64,000 nucleotides of DNA from CAWFGW01 sp963849955 (lineage in GTDB: Bacteria > Bacteroidota > Bacteroidia > Cytophagales > JAAEPT01): contig CAWKJU010000013.1 of assembly GCA_963849955.1 (NCBI GenBank), positions 62,001-126,000 of the forward strand. The letters are read 5' to 3'. A program made the translations under genes and the position numbers. The notes beneath the pieces are model-generated. The model was not told the DNA's origin. It made no database searches and worked only from the letters and a program-made list of their open reading frames with translations. This document shows, piece after piece, positions 26,819 through 35,203 of the stretch. Numbering within the stretch: the stretch's first letter is position 1; each line of letters begins with the position of its first letter.

Positions 26819-27436
26819 TTATGAACTATGGCATATATCTTCTTTATGCACTAAATAATCAGTAAGTTTTTTCCATTGAAACTCTTGAAAACCTGCCCAT
26901 CCACCTTCTGCTATTAGTGTGTTTATCACTTTTCTATCACCAGCTTCACTGGAATGGTTGTTAATCCTTTCATTTTTTCCTATTTCATAAGCGTATACTG
27001 TTAACCCTTTCACTTCTACCTTAAAAGTGCTAGTCGCTTCGCTTGTAAAAAAATGTTGAACTTCATCAGTTTCACTTAAAGGCGGGCTGCTCGGTTGCAC
27101 GGTAAATTCAGCACAATCTAATACTTTTTTTAGTGCAATCACTTTTACCCAATTTTCAGGACTTGGTATCGGAAGATTTATCTTTATATAATCACTCTCC
27201 GAAATAGTTAAGCCTTGTTTTTCTATTCCTTTGTTATCATACAATTGAAATGACGCTGTAGCTTCTGAAAGGTTGCTCCATTTATTAACATCAAATAATT
27301 TATTCACCGACTCATGAAAAGCCTCTTCAACTAAAACTTTATTTTCAAATTCCTGATGGCTACTATAAGTTTTATCTTTACTTCTTTCCCCTTTGACCAC
27401 CTCTTTCTCTTCTTGTATTTTTTTTTTAATATTCAT
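26819..27436 (-). CDS. Uncharacterised protein, stand-alone copy of an SDR-fused domain
   Basis: This 205-aa soluble protein is strongly similar along about 45-200 to the N-terminal part of the SDR fusion at 59517-61145. Shared blocks are 'YIKINLP', 'PENWV', 'AEFTV', 'STFKVE', 'YEIGKNE', 'DRKVINTLIAEGGWAGFQ' and 'FQWKKLTDYL'. No known fold can be named. It has a highly charged N-terminus and no signal peptide. Adjacency to one SDR here and fusion to another there suggest a functional link with SDR chemistry, or co-selection under stress. Confidence 0.75.
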   Translation of the reverse strand: MNIKKKIQEEKEVVKGERSKDKTYSSHQEFENKVLVEEAFHESVNKLFDVNKWSNLSEATASFQLYDNKGIEKQGLTISESDYIKINLPIPSPENWVKVIALKKVLDCAEFTVQPSSPPLSETDEVQHFFTSEATSTFKVEVKGLTVYAYEIGKNERINNHSSEAGDRKVINTLIAEGGWAGFQEFQWKKLTDYLVHKEDICHSS

Positions 27437-27758
27437 ATCCAGTTCATTTAAATGAATTTCGTATCACTTTCGCCCCTTTTTTAACAAAAAAGAGAAAAAC
27501 GTTATTGAAATAACCAAATAGAATACCAATGCATGTGACGGATAATTAGCGATATATAGCCAGTGAAGTGTTTACTAAAATCAACGAAAAGCGGGAAAAA
27601 CATCTACTCAAAAATCATTAACCTATAAAAAACTTCCTCACAGCAAAAGGGAGAAATTAAATGTCGAAAAGAAGAACTTCCATAGCCTCACATCCCAATT
27701 TAAAATCGGAATATGCTAACAATCCCACCCCCTTTTAAACCTAGATTACCAAAAACAA

Positions 27759-27789
27759 AAAAACCCTGCCATTTCTGACAAGGTTTTTG
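27759..27789 (-). terminator. Terminator after the decayed tRNA-like sequence
   Basis: AACCCTGCCA (27762-27771) pairs, with G-U pairs, to TGACAAGGTT (27776-27785). On the minus strand it is followed by TTTTTTTG and lies just downstream of a tRNA-like sequence. Confidence 0.6.
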
Positions 27790-27792
27790 ATG

Positions 27793-27878
27793 TGTCGGGG
27801 CGGCAGGATTATAACCACCACCTCTAATGTCTTATATACCAATTAGTTAGACTAATCAATTCAACTATGGGGCACCGA
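27793..27878 (-). pseudogene. Decayed tRNA (Pro-like 3' end), possible attachment-site scar
   Basis: The minus-strand 3' end ATCCTGCCGCCCCGACA matches the T-arm/acceptor end of a Bacteroidota tRNA-Pro. The 5' end TCGGTGC can pair with GCCCCGA at six of seven positions. The middle is degenerate and the T-loop reads TTATAAT instead of TTCGAAT, so it is not functional. It marks the switch from backbone to mobile genes, as expected for an integration site. The rest of 27437-28040 (604 bp) shows no gene. Confidence 0.5.
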
Positions 27879-28040
27879 ATGGGGTACATTTTTATTGATT
27901 CCCATTGCTTTTATATGTGCCTCAAATGCGGGTCAACATGATTGCAAAGAACTATTTTCTTTCTATAAATATACGCAAAAACAGTCAAATTTTATGGTTT
28001 TGAGGCAGTAAAATCTTCGATTGGAACCCTCAAATTTGAG

Positions 28041-28238
28041 TCAACCGGTGATGTATTTGCGGACCAGGTCAGGACAAATACCTGTGTATGAAGCGAATTC
28101 ATCTATTGTGATAAACTGGTGATCTTGTTTGCCCAGCTCTTCTTTTATCTTCCGAAGGAGCCTCCTTCCTGATCGCTCGCTTTTGCCTGTAATCCGCTGC
28201 ACATCTTTAGGGTATATGCAACTTCTGTTTAAACGCAT
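28041..28238 (-). CDS. Small HTH protein of Bacteroidota mobile cassettes
   Basis: This 65-aa protein begins MRLNRSCIYPKDVQRITGKS and has a helix-turn-helix-like pattern (DVQRITGKSERSGRRLL; EFASYTGICPDLVRKYI). Similar small proteins are common in Bacteroidota accessory regions and are annotated as hypothetical. It is divergent from the 252-aa protein gene and may regulate that cassette. Confidence 0.6.
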   Translation of the reverse strand: MRLNRSCIYPKDVQRITGKSERSGRRLLRKIKEELGKQDHQFITIDEFASYTGICPDLVRKYITG

Positions 28239-28406
28239 GACTCATACTCTATCTATACTTTATATATGGCTTTAATATACTTAAACCATACGAAATAACT
28301 TGACATTTTTTGACATTTCAGACATATCAACCTCTAGTGGAAGCTAGTTTTTGTATCCTCTCTCTTGCTCTTATACTTTGGTGTTTTCATCAAACAAATT
28401 TAAATC

Positions 28407-29165
28407 ATGGCAAGACAAAAAGGAATTATTAAGCTAAAAGGCTCTATCGGAGATATGTCCTTTTACAAAACCAAAGATGGCTATTTAGCTAGAGAAAAAG
28501 GAGGTGTAGATAAAGACCGAATTCAAAATGACCCTGCTTTTCAACGTACACGTGAAAATGGAGCTGAATTCGGGAGAGCTGGTAGTGCTGGCAGGATATT
28601 AAGAACTGCTTTTCGCCCTTTATTACTTAGAACTTCAGATAATAGAGTTACCTCAAGATTAACTAAGGAAATGGTAAAAGTCATTAAAGCTGACGCTACC
28701 AACTTAAGAGGTCAACGTAATGTTCTTGATGGAGAACTGGAGATGTTACAAGGATTCGAATTCAATATTGGTGGTCGTTTGGGAGCTACTGTATATGCTC
28801 CTTTTGATTCAAGCATCGACAGGGCTTCTGGTGAAGCTGTGGTCAACATTCCAGATTTTATTCCTCAAAACACAATTGCTGCACCCCAAGGTGCTACGCA
28901 CATGAAACTGGTTTCTGCTGGTGCAGAAATAAATTTTGAGGAGGACACTTTCAACTTAGTAACAGCTGAGAGTGGAGAGATCGAGATCGGACCACAAACA
29001 GAAGCAGCCGTTAACTTAACCAATGCCTTACCTGCAGGGAGTGGTTCTCCCTTGTTTCTGGTATTTGGTATTGAGTTCTATCAAGAAGTGAACGGGAACT
29101 TCTATCCTTTAAAAAATGGGGCTTATAATGCCTTGACTCTGGTAGCTGTAGATGGAGGTGCTTAA
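28407..29165 (+). CDS. Conserved Bacteroidota cassette protein, unknown function
   Basis: This 252-aa protein starts MARQKGIIKLKGSIGDMSFY, continues with 'AREKGGVDKDRIQNDPAFQR', and has a beta-rich second half. I recognise it as a protein that recurs in Bacteroidota, but no function is assigned. No signal peptide or membrane segment is visible. The stop overlaps the next start (TAATG), so it is co-translated with the DUF5675 protein. A structural or shell-like role in a phage-derived element is possible but not shown. Confidence 0.7.
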   Translation: MARQKGIIKLKGSIGDMSFYKTKDGYLAREKGGVDKDRIQNDPAFQRTRENGAEFGRAGSAGRILRTAFRPLLLRTSDNRVTSRLTKEMVKVIKADATNLRGQRNVLDGELEMLQGFEFNIGGRLGATVYAPFDSSIDRASGEAVVNIPDFIPQNTIAAPQGATHMKLVSAGAEINFEEDTFNLVTAESGEIEIGPQTEAAVNLTNALPAGSGSPLFLVFGIEFYQEVNGNFYPLKNGAYNALTLVAVDGGA

Positions 29166-29812
29166 TGGATTTTACCCTGAAAAGGACATATCATCCCAAT
29201 GGCACTAATGGGGAGCTCTGGACCAACGGTCAGGTTGTTGGTTATACCATTGAGCTCCCCTGGCTTCACAATCAACGCAATGTTTCTTGCATCCCTGAGG
29301 GACGGTATGAACTTGTAAAGCGATATACCGAAAAGAGAGGCTGGCATATTCTGGTGAAGGATGTTCCGGGCAGATCATGGATTCTTTTCCACCCTGCCAA
29401 TAATGCCCTGAAGGAACTGAAGGGCTGCATTGCTCCTGTATCGAAGTTTAATGGTCCGGGTAAAGGCATTGAGTCACGATATGCGACAAAGATGGTTGAG
29501 ATGTTCGTTTTTGGAGCGATAGACCAACAAGAGAAAGTTTTTATCACGATTAAAGAAAATAGCAATATGAATATCATTCAAAGGGCAAAAGCCCCAACTC
29601 CAAAGTTTTTCAAAGTATTACGCACTATTGGCCTTGGGTTGGCTGCTGCAGGTGGTGCTTTACTTGCTGCTCCTGTCAGCTTACCCGCTGCATTGGTTAG
29701 TCTGGGTGGTTATCTGGCTGTAGGTGGCAGTGTATTGACCGCTGTTAGTCAAGTAACTGCTGAAGATGGTCAGAAGGTCAAAACGTCAAAGAACGATGGC
29801 TGGCCTGATTAG
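29165..29812 (+). CDS. DUF5675 protein with C-terminal membrane segments
   Basis: The 215-aa protein has an N-terminal DUF5675 domain (1-130; 'TLKRTYHPNGTNGELW', 'IPEGRYELVKRY', 'ILFHPANNALKELKGCI'). A C-terminal hydrophobic part follows (about 150-200), rich in Ala, Gly and Leu, giving two membrane helices. DUF5675 has no proven activity. Fusion to a membrane anchor and coupling to a small holin-like protein suggest action at the cell envelope. Confidence 0.75.
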   Translation: MDFTLKRTYHPNGTNGELWTNGQVVGYTIELPWLHNQRNVSCIPEGRYELVKRYTEKRGWHILVKDVPGRSWILFHPANNALKELKGCIAPVSKFNGPGKGIESRYATKMVEMFVFGAIDQQEKVFITIKENSNMNIIQRAKAPTPKFFKVLRTIGLGLAAAGGALLAAPVSLPAALVSLGGYLAVGGSVLTAVSQVTAEDGQKVKTSKNDGWPD

Positions 29813-30005
29813 CGGAACAGGTACTAAAGCCGGTACGGCTGGAGGCACTTTGCTAACGGTGCTGGCCAATATCAGTACCGGAGACCTAGTTCACACAACA
29901 GTATTAGCCGCTGTAGGAGCTTTGGTCAGCTTTACAGTGTCCATCATACTAAAATGGCTGATCAAGGCTCTGAGCAAAAGAAATCGGCCGGAAAAGCCCG
30001 GTTGA
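29796..30005 (+). CDS. Small holin-like membrane protein
   Basis: From ATG 29796 it is 69 aa and overlaps the DUF5675 stop by 17 bp; an in-frame ATG at 29766 would add ten residues. It starts MAGLISGTGTKAGTAGGTLL and has two hydrophobic segments followed by a basic tail (ALSKRNRPEKPG), a holin-like layout. It is the third gene of the cassette and is followed by a strong terminator. Confidence 0.6.
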   Translation: MAGLISGTGTKAGTAGGTLLTVLANISTGDLVHTTVLAAVGALVSFTVSIILKWLIKALSKRNRPEKPG

Positions 30006-30034
30006 TACCGATCCGAAAGTCGGTTACTGTGTCC

Positions 30035-30067
30035 AAAAAAGGTTCCGTGATTCACGGTGCCTTTTTT
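30035..30067. terminator. Bidirectional terminator
   Basis: AAAAAAGG (30035-30042), CCGTG/CACGG and CCTTTTTT (30060-30067) form a hairpin with A-tract and T-tract on opposite sides. It can end the DUF5675 cassette and the convergent DUF6943 remnant. Confidence 0.8.
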
Positions 30068-30480
30068 CATTCCAGAAGTATTCGAAACATAATAGCTCTT
30101 TTGACCTGCTTTACGAGCTCCACTTGTTTTCCAAAACCTTACTTTCGTCTCAAAGTCCTGAAGCAAGGCCAACGATTTCAAATATTTGCTTCTGTCTTTC
30201 AAAGCTTTACTAGCCCCTGCCAACAAGACTGCTTTAGCATCACCAATTCTTAAAAAGGGAATGACCGAACCAATTAGGTGAGGATAAAATCCCTGAGCCT
30301 GCCATAAGCCAACCAGAAATGAAAATTCTTTCCCTCCTCTGTATCGGTTATTATCATGAAACAGTTTGCACAAGGATTTTCCAATGGTTTTCCGGCATTG
30401 TTTCCTCTAGAAAGGATGAAGAAATGTGGCTTAGTAGTGGTGAGTCCATCTCTATAAGTTTTCATATGAAAAGTGTACAT
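30068..30480 (-). pseudogene. DUF6943 gene disrupted by a frameshift
   Basis: Frame one (30480-30274) gives MYTFHMKTYRDGLTTTKPHF, 'RGNNAGKPLENPCANCF' and 'FHFWLAYG' before running into a stop. A second frame continues from the same place with 'GLWQAQGFYPHLIGSVIPFL' and 'RIGDAKAVLLAG'. Together they reproduce DUF6943, a protein of about 140 residues common in Bacteroidota conjugative elements. The break lies near 30315. The start has good family similarity, so this is a recently broken gene or a sequence error. Confidence 0.75.
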
Positions 30481-30686
30481 AGCACGAGCATTTAAAGTTT
30501 AGCTCGCTCCGCTTCGCACACATTTCAAAAGAGAAAAGAAAAAGGAAAAAAAGAAAAAAGAAAGCTTTTATGGCATTCAGGCGGTGGTAAAAAGCAAGGC
30601 TTGCTGAGGCACGAGGCAACTTGGCCTGGCCTTACTTTTTAAATCGTGGGAGGTATGTGGGAGCCTGAATATATTTGCGGAATCTT
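30481..30686. other. Intergenic stretch with polypurine tract
   Basis: An A/G-only run of about 40 bp (about 30525-30565) lies in this non-coding gap, followed by short G+C-rich inverted words. No gene is seen. Confidence 0.4.
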
Positions 30687-31046
30687 TTATTGATTTGCTT
30701 TCTTATGAGACCATGCAGCAATTTCAAACAATAAGGCACAATCACCTTCGTCATTCCAAATTGATTTATCCAACCCCCAGTAGTAGAAGTATATTGTATA
30801 GTCTTTTTCTTTTTTCGGTTTATAAGTCCCATTCTTAGTGTACAAAACCACCACATCACCTTTTTTTACTTTTTGGTCGGGGAACCAGTATGTGTGCCTG
30901 ACCTTATTTGAAATATTGTCATCAGAGGTATAAGTGGAATCTGCCACCATGTATTCACCAATATCGGTATCGTCAACCACATCAAGGATTATTCTTTCTG
31001 ATTTAAGTGTGTCAAAATCGACTACATTTCTAATCTTCACTTTCAT
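30687..31046 (-). CDS. Lamin-tail-domain-like small protein
   Basis: The 119-aa soluble beta-rich protein includes 'HTYWFPDQKVKKGDVVVLYT' and 'YWGLDKSIWNDEGDCALLFE'. The order of strands and the 'W-N-x-G-D-x-A-x-L' ending fit a lamin-tail (LTD) fold, which usually binds DNA or membranes or sits beside nuclease domains. It is a single gene in the accessory region with its own upstream gap. Function unknown. Confidence 0.6.
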   Translation of the reverse strand: MKVKIRNVVDFDTLKSERIILDVVDDTDIGEYMVADSTYTSDDNISNKVRHTYWFPDQKVKKGDVVVLYTKNGTYKPKKEKDYTIYFYYWGLDKSIWNDEGDCALLFEIAAWSHKKANQ

Positions 31047-31459
31047 AATTACGCTGGTTATAGTAGCATGAATATACGGTTAAAACTCAAAAAAAGCTAC
31101 CCCCTAAAAGGGCAGCTCTGAGAAACTAAGCTCTAACCAGAAGAGCCGGATAGTGTAATCTACTACACAACAACGAACAACGCCCATGAAAAACGGGCTA
31201 CCTGATATACGAACGCCCGCCAATAGCCACCTGCTACCGAAACGGACTCTAAATAATAACTTAAACATAGTGCCCGTATCACAGGAACGGTGTGATTGTG
31301 GCAAGGGCTGTGAAGAAAAAATACAACCCACAGGGTGGAGGTTTTTTTGAAACAGGCGAAGCGAACCCTTGCAAACACTCACAGCCGCATGCCTGTAACT
31401 TTGTGCTATGTTGGGGTTTTATAATTAATTATATTGATTTCAACATTGGTAGAACTATT
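31047..31459. other. Intergenic stretch, structured, no gene recognised
   Basis: This 413-bp gap contains small inverted words such as GCCC(N9)GGGC near 31183 and open frames without homology. An in-frame upstream ATG at 31292 would extend the next protein by 56 residues of low-complexity sequence, which looks non-coding. Confidence 0.4.
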
Positions 31460-32773
31460 ATGATTGAAACTGTTGCGGAATTTCTTGAAAGACTCAGGGA
31501 TATAGAAAAAATTAAAATTGATGAGCTTAATATTAAACATAGACCGACTATCGGTAACACTTATGAAGGTTTAACTGAGACATTACTCCATAAGGCAGTA
31601 TTTAAAGGTCTTAATCTAAATATTGTTACTAATTCTTTTATTAAAGCACCTGATGGCACTAGGAGCGATGAAATGGATGTTTTACTTATTGAAGGAGAAG
31701 GAGAGCTAATTCCTTACACTAAGGAACAATATGACGTATCATATGAAAAGGTCATAGCAGTCTTTCAGGTCAAAAAGAAATTGAATAAAAATCAGATTAC
31801 AGATTCCTATGAGAATTTAAAAAACGTCATTGATCATGCAGACCAGGGGCCAATGCCAAACTTTTCAAAACGTCTATTTAGAGATTCATACAGAGGAATT
31901 TGCAAACAAGATATTATTGAGAAGGGCAAAGAACGAAAGACTTTTGAAAGTTCGACAACAGAAATGATTTATCATATTTTAAAAGTTGAATCGACATTTC
32001 CTGCTAGAATTGTATTCGCTTATGAGGGATATGCCAGTGAATATGGATTAAGAGAAGGGTTTGTCAAGTTTTTGTCAGAAAACAAGTCTAATCTTGATGA
32101 TATGAAATATGGGTTTGGTCCTTTGAATTTTCCAAACCTCATAATTAATAAAGATTTTACATTAATAAAAGGTGATGGAATGCCTTATGGAAGCCGATTA
32201 CTTGATGGTCAATGGGCTTTTTATTTATCGAGCAGTGAGAAGCCTTTATTAAAATTGTTAGAAGTAATTTGGACTCAACTGTCTTATCGTTATGAGTTAC
32301 CAATTGAGATTTTCGGAGAGGACATAGAAAAGGAAGGAACAAATATTTTTTTGAAAGCCAACTTAGTAAATATCAGTGGATTTAGAGCTTGGAATTTGGA
32401 ATATGTGAACCTGAAGAAAAAAACACTTAAAAACAGTATTGGTAATAAAGAATGGGAACCATATAAGCTTACAGAAGACCAGCACCATATTATGGCATTG
32501 CTATGTGCAAAAGTAGAAATGAGTATAAAATATGTTGAAAATGAATTAAAAAATAGTTTTGGCAATGTCGATATATCTTTAGTAATTAAGGGTATTTTGG
32601 AAACCGAATTAGTTTACCTAGAACATCAAAAAATAAAACTTCTAACAGACAAATGTAGAACAGCATTTGTACCAGGGTTTGGATATTGTGTTGCTGAAGA
32701 TAAATCTGGCAGATTTACTCGGTGGACAGATAAATACATGAAAAACCATACAAATAGTAAAGCCAATAATTGA
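31460..32773 (+). CDS. Nuclease-like protein (DUF6602-like, PD-(D/E)XK variant)
   Basis: From ATG 31460 the protein is 437 aa. Residues 25-115 resemble the DUF6602 restriction-like fold: 'IGNTYEGLTE' (E36), 'RSDEMDVLLIEG' (D73) and 'VIAVFQVKKKL' (Q103-V-K105 in place of ExK). The rest is helical and may contain a winged-helix end. It is isolated in the defence-rich region. The Gln at the ExK Glu position could change or abolish cleavage, as in some divergent PD-(D/E)XK enzymes. Likely defence-related; not proven. Confidence 0.6.
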   Translation: MIETVAEFLERLRDIEKIKIDELNIKHRPTIGNTYEGLTETLLHKAVFKGLNLNIVTNSFIKAPDGTRSDEMDVLLIEGEGELIPYTKEQYDVSYEKVIAVFQVKKKLNKNQITDSYENLKNVIDHADQGPMPNFSKRLFRDSYRGICKQDIIEKGKERKTFESSTTEMIYHILKVESTFPARIVFAYEGYASEYGLREGFVKFLSENKSNLDDMKYGFGPLNFPNLIINKDFTLIKGDGMPYGSRLLDGQWAFYLSSSEKPLLKLLEVIWTQLSYRYELPIEIFGEDIEKEGTNIFLKANLVNISGFRAWNLEYVNLKKKTLKNSIGNKEWEPYKLTEDQHHIMALLCAKVEMSIKYVENELKNSFGNVDISLVIKGILETELVYLEHQKIKLLTDKCRTAFVPGFGYCVAEDKSGRFTRWTDKYMKNHTNSKANN

Positions 32774-33630
32774 ATTCGAGCGGAACGCAGGAAAACCAAA
32801 AACGGCTGGCTGGCGGATGCAATGAGCGGAGTGCAACGGAACGGGTTGCAGTCCGACAGACAAGCTTAGCGAGCCGTCCTGCGAGTGGAGCAAGGGTGCC
32901 TGGCCGGGAATTCCACTTTGCGGATGAAGGCCGGGGTATGTGTGAAGTGGAATGCAGGGCTTTTGTATTTTGAATCTCCACAAAAGCCCGGAATGGAACG
33001 GAACTACACAAGGGCTGGCGTGATTTTTTGCTTTTGAGCATTGGCAGGTATAAGCGATTGCTTGTGTATTGGGATACCTTAGCGTTGTTGCAAAAATCAT
33101 GACAGCACGCAGCCCGCAGCGACCCGCAGGCGAGCAAAAACACTGGCAGCCGGTGGATCCCGCACGGCATGGAGCTTTAGCGGAATGCGGTGCGGGAGAC
33201 AGAGTAGGCTGCCGTGAGGATGACAACCGAGCTGCAAGCAGCATGACAGGCTGGCGATAGCCACCCGAAGGGCAGCATAGCTTATTTTCTGTCCTTTGAA
33301 TAAATAACTCTTTCAGAAAATGTGCTGTGATGGCCTGGCATGATGCTTTGCCGAGGGCGGAAGACGAACACCGCTTTACCTGCGTGTTGGGGTGCGGTGG
33401 GAAAAGCAAGTGTGGCACGGTATGGAGTGGAGAGCAACGGAACGCAATAGTGGGCTACTCTTGCTGCGGGTTGACCGGAAGTGGGTGAATGGAGGAACGG
33501 AATGAGCCGACTGGAGGGAGATGGGATGAGCGTTTGGATTTGACACGATATAACTTTGGCAGAAACCGTAATTATTTGCTAAAGTTTTAAATCGACAAAT
33601 GTATTTGGGCTTTAAATTAAAAAATGTATT
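32774..33630. other. G+C-rich non-coding block with repeated words
   Basis: This block is visibly richer in G and C than its surroundings. It repeats words such as AACGGAAC/GCAACGGAAC (near 32838, 32998 and 33432) and holds a perfect hairpin GGGCTTTTGT / ACAAAAGCCC (32957-32966 and 32980-32989). Long open frames across it lack protein-like character. It may be a relic of a mobile-element control region or a non-coding RNA locus. Confidence 0.5.
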
Positions 33631-33649
33631 AGACCCGAAAATTGGGTCT
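33631..33649 (-). terminator. Terminator of the HEPN operon
   Basis: AGACCC (33631-33636) pairs with GGGTCT (33644-33649). On the minus strand a T-rich run follows, 28 bp after the HEPN gene stop. Confidence 0.65.
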
Positions 33650-33676
33650 TATCGTTCCATGAAATATAATAAAAAT

Positions 33677-35203
33677 TCATTTAGTTAGCAGTTCTATGGA
33701 TGGCACATCACCTCCTGATCCTTTTTCTCTTTCTTCCCACCGAATACCAAGTGAAAGATATATGATCGCTTCTCTAGCTGTTTTAAGCACCTTTAAGGTT
33801 TTCATGTATAATTCTTCTGATGAAACGGAATAGGATATTTTATCTGAAAGCATATTAGGTGCTATTTCATTTAAAAAGTCTTGTTCGTAAACTTTGAAAC
33901 TCTTGTGTTCAATATAATTTCGCATTTTTACTATTTCTGATGCATCGGGCTCTAAAACTGTCTTGTACTGCTTATCGTTATAAAAGAGATCTTTGCTGAC
34001 CCAATACAATGCACGAAACATAAGGTTTCTCTTATTAACAAAATTCTCACTTAACTTCCCTTTCTTATCCAACCAGATTTTTCTGAAGTTCACCTCATGC
34101 TCTTTGATGCGTAAATCAAGATAATAGTTCAGAAAATAGCTGATTTTATCAAATAAGGAATATGCTATTCTGAAGGCAGTTTTAACATGCTCTATCTGAA
34201 TAGAATGAATGGAAGAATCAAGCATATCATATCTCAAAACACCTCTATCGGCATAATGCTCTGAGGTATTGTTGTATCCTTTAAACAGAAATAACCGAGC
34301 AGTGATATATTCTTGCTTTATCTGGTTAAAGAAACTGTGGTATGACCCTGCTTTTTCTGAACTTATGACCATACTAGGTAATGCAAATGGGTCATGGTTG
34401 GCTATTTTATATGTTCCCAAGTCATTTAATGGATTTAAGAAAAGTACATTTTCCAGACACCATGTTCTATATAGTTGTTCCTCTATTGAAGAGAATTCTG
34501 ATGGCTTATTTAGGTCTGGATTATAGTTTGTAACCCAGGCATATTTCGTTTCCAAATGCTGAACCTTTGCTTTGTAATCATGTGAGGCATTTGGCTCAAT
34601 AGGAAATTGAATAGCTCTTTTTATGTTTTTGTATCCCATCCCGAAATAGATGGAGCGGTGACCATCATCATACAAACTGTTTAGTCCATGATAAATCATA
34701 CTATTGCCTTTGGCTCCCAAAGCCATTCCAAAATCTTCATCAATTTTGATTGCTTTGTTCCAGTTTTCCATAGCTGCTACAAAACGTCCACAGAAATCAA
34801 AGCTATTTGCAAGATTGGTATGAATCTGGCACAATCTCGCTGCAGGATGTTCCAGTTTTTCCGGATTGAAATACTTAATGGCACTCCTCAAGTTTATGAT
34901 TTCCTGTTCCGCCTGGGGGTGATCCCATTCCCAGGATTCTGGCTGAGATTTATTCTGATGCCTTATATCGCCCCAGGCAATGCTAAGATAATAGTGATAC
35001 AAACTACGTTCATCAGGAAAAAATGAGTCAGGGTCTACTAGTTCGGAAAGTTCAATAGCTTTTTTTGTGCCTTTATCTGTTCTCAGTTCATAAGAGTACT
35101 CGATGAGTTTCAGAAATACTTGCAGTATTTGATCCTCAGAAAGTGCATCCAAAGAATTAATTTCCAACAGTTTATTGAGTTCCGATTGTTTATCTATACT
35201 CAT
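33677..35203 (-). CDS. LA2681-type HEPN domain protein
   Basis: The 508-aa protein has an N-terminal TPR-like helical region (about 60-200) and a C-terminal HEPN domain. The HEPN Rx4-6H motif appears as RNYIEH (R428-H433). The preceding 'NLMFRALYWVSKDLFYND' is characteristic of the LA2681-like family. HEPN proteins are commonly metal-independent RNases in defence and toxin systems. Its start overlaps the stop of the upstream nuclease-like gene by 4 bp (ATGA), so the two form a coupled pair. Confidence 0.8.
   Translation of the reverse strand: MSIDKQSELNKLLEINSLDALSEDQILQVFLKLIEYSYELRTDKGTKKAIELSELVDPDSFFPDERSLYHYYLSIAWGDIRHQNKSQPESWEWDHPQAEQEIINLRSAIKYFNPEKLEHPAARLCQIHTNLANSFDFCGRFVAAMENWNKAIKIDEDFGMALGAKGNSMIYHGLNSLYDDGHRSIYFGMGYKNIKRAIQFPIEPNASHDYKAKVQHLETKYAWVTNYNPDLNKPSEFSSIEEQLYRTWCLENVLFLNPLNDLGTYKIANHDPFALPSMVISSEKAGSYHSFFNQIKQEYITARLFLFKGYNNTSEHYADRGVLRYDMLDSSIHSIQIEHVKTAFRIAYSLFDKISYFLNYYLDLRIKEHEVNFRKIWLDKKGKLSENFVNKRNLMFRALYWVSKDLFYNDKQYKTVLEPDASEIVKMRNYIEHKSFKVYEQDFLNEIAPNMLSDKISYSVSSEELYMKTLKVLKTAREAIIYLSLGIRWEEREKGSGGDVPSIELLTK

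Noticed and set aside
29766..29795. Earlier ATG for the holin-like protein
   Set aside because: It would add ten basic residues inside the DUF5675 gene; the ATG at 29796 gives a more typical start, though the longer form cannot be excluded.
28041..30005. Complete prophage
   Set aside because: No capsid, terminase, portal or tail genes are recognisable; only a small cassette is present.
31104..31382. Short minus-strand frames rich in Ser, Phe and Leu
   Set aside because: They lie in a structured gap before the nuclease-like gene and show no homology or start signals.
32642..33418. A 258-codon minus-strand open frame across the G+C-rich block
   Set aside because: It overlaps the end of a real plus-strand gene, is rich in Cys, Pro, His and Ser without domain-like patterns, and seems due to G+C-rich composition that lacks stops.
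30481..33676. Integron-like attC array
   Set aside because: Gene-by-gene cassettes with gaps suggested it, but I found no repeated attC-type core sites or integron integrase.
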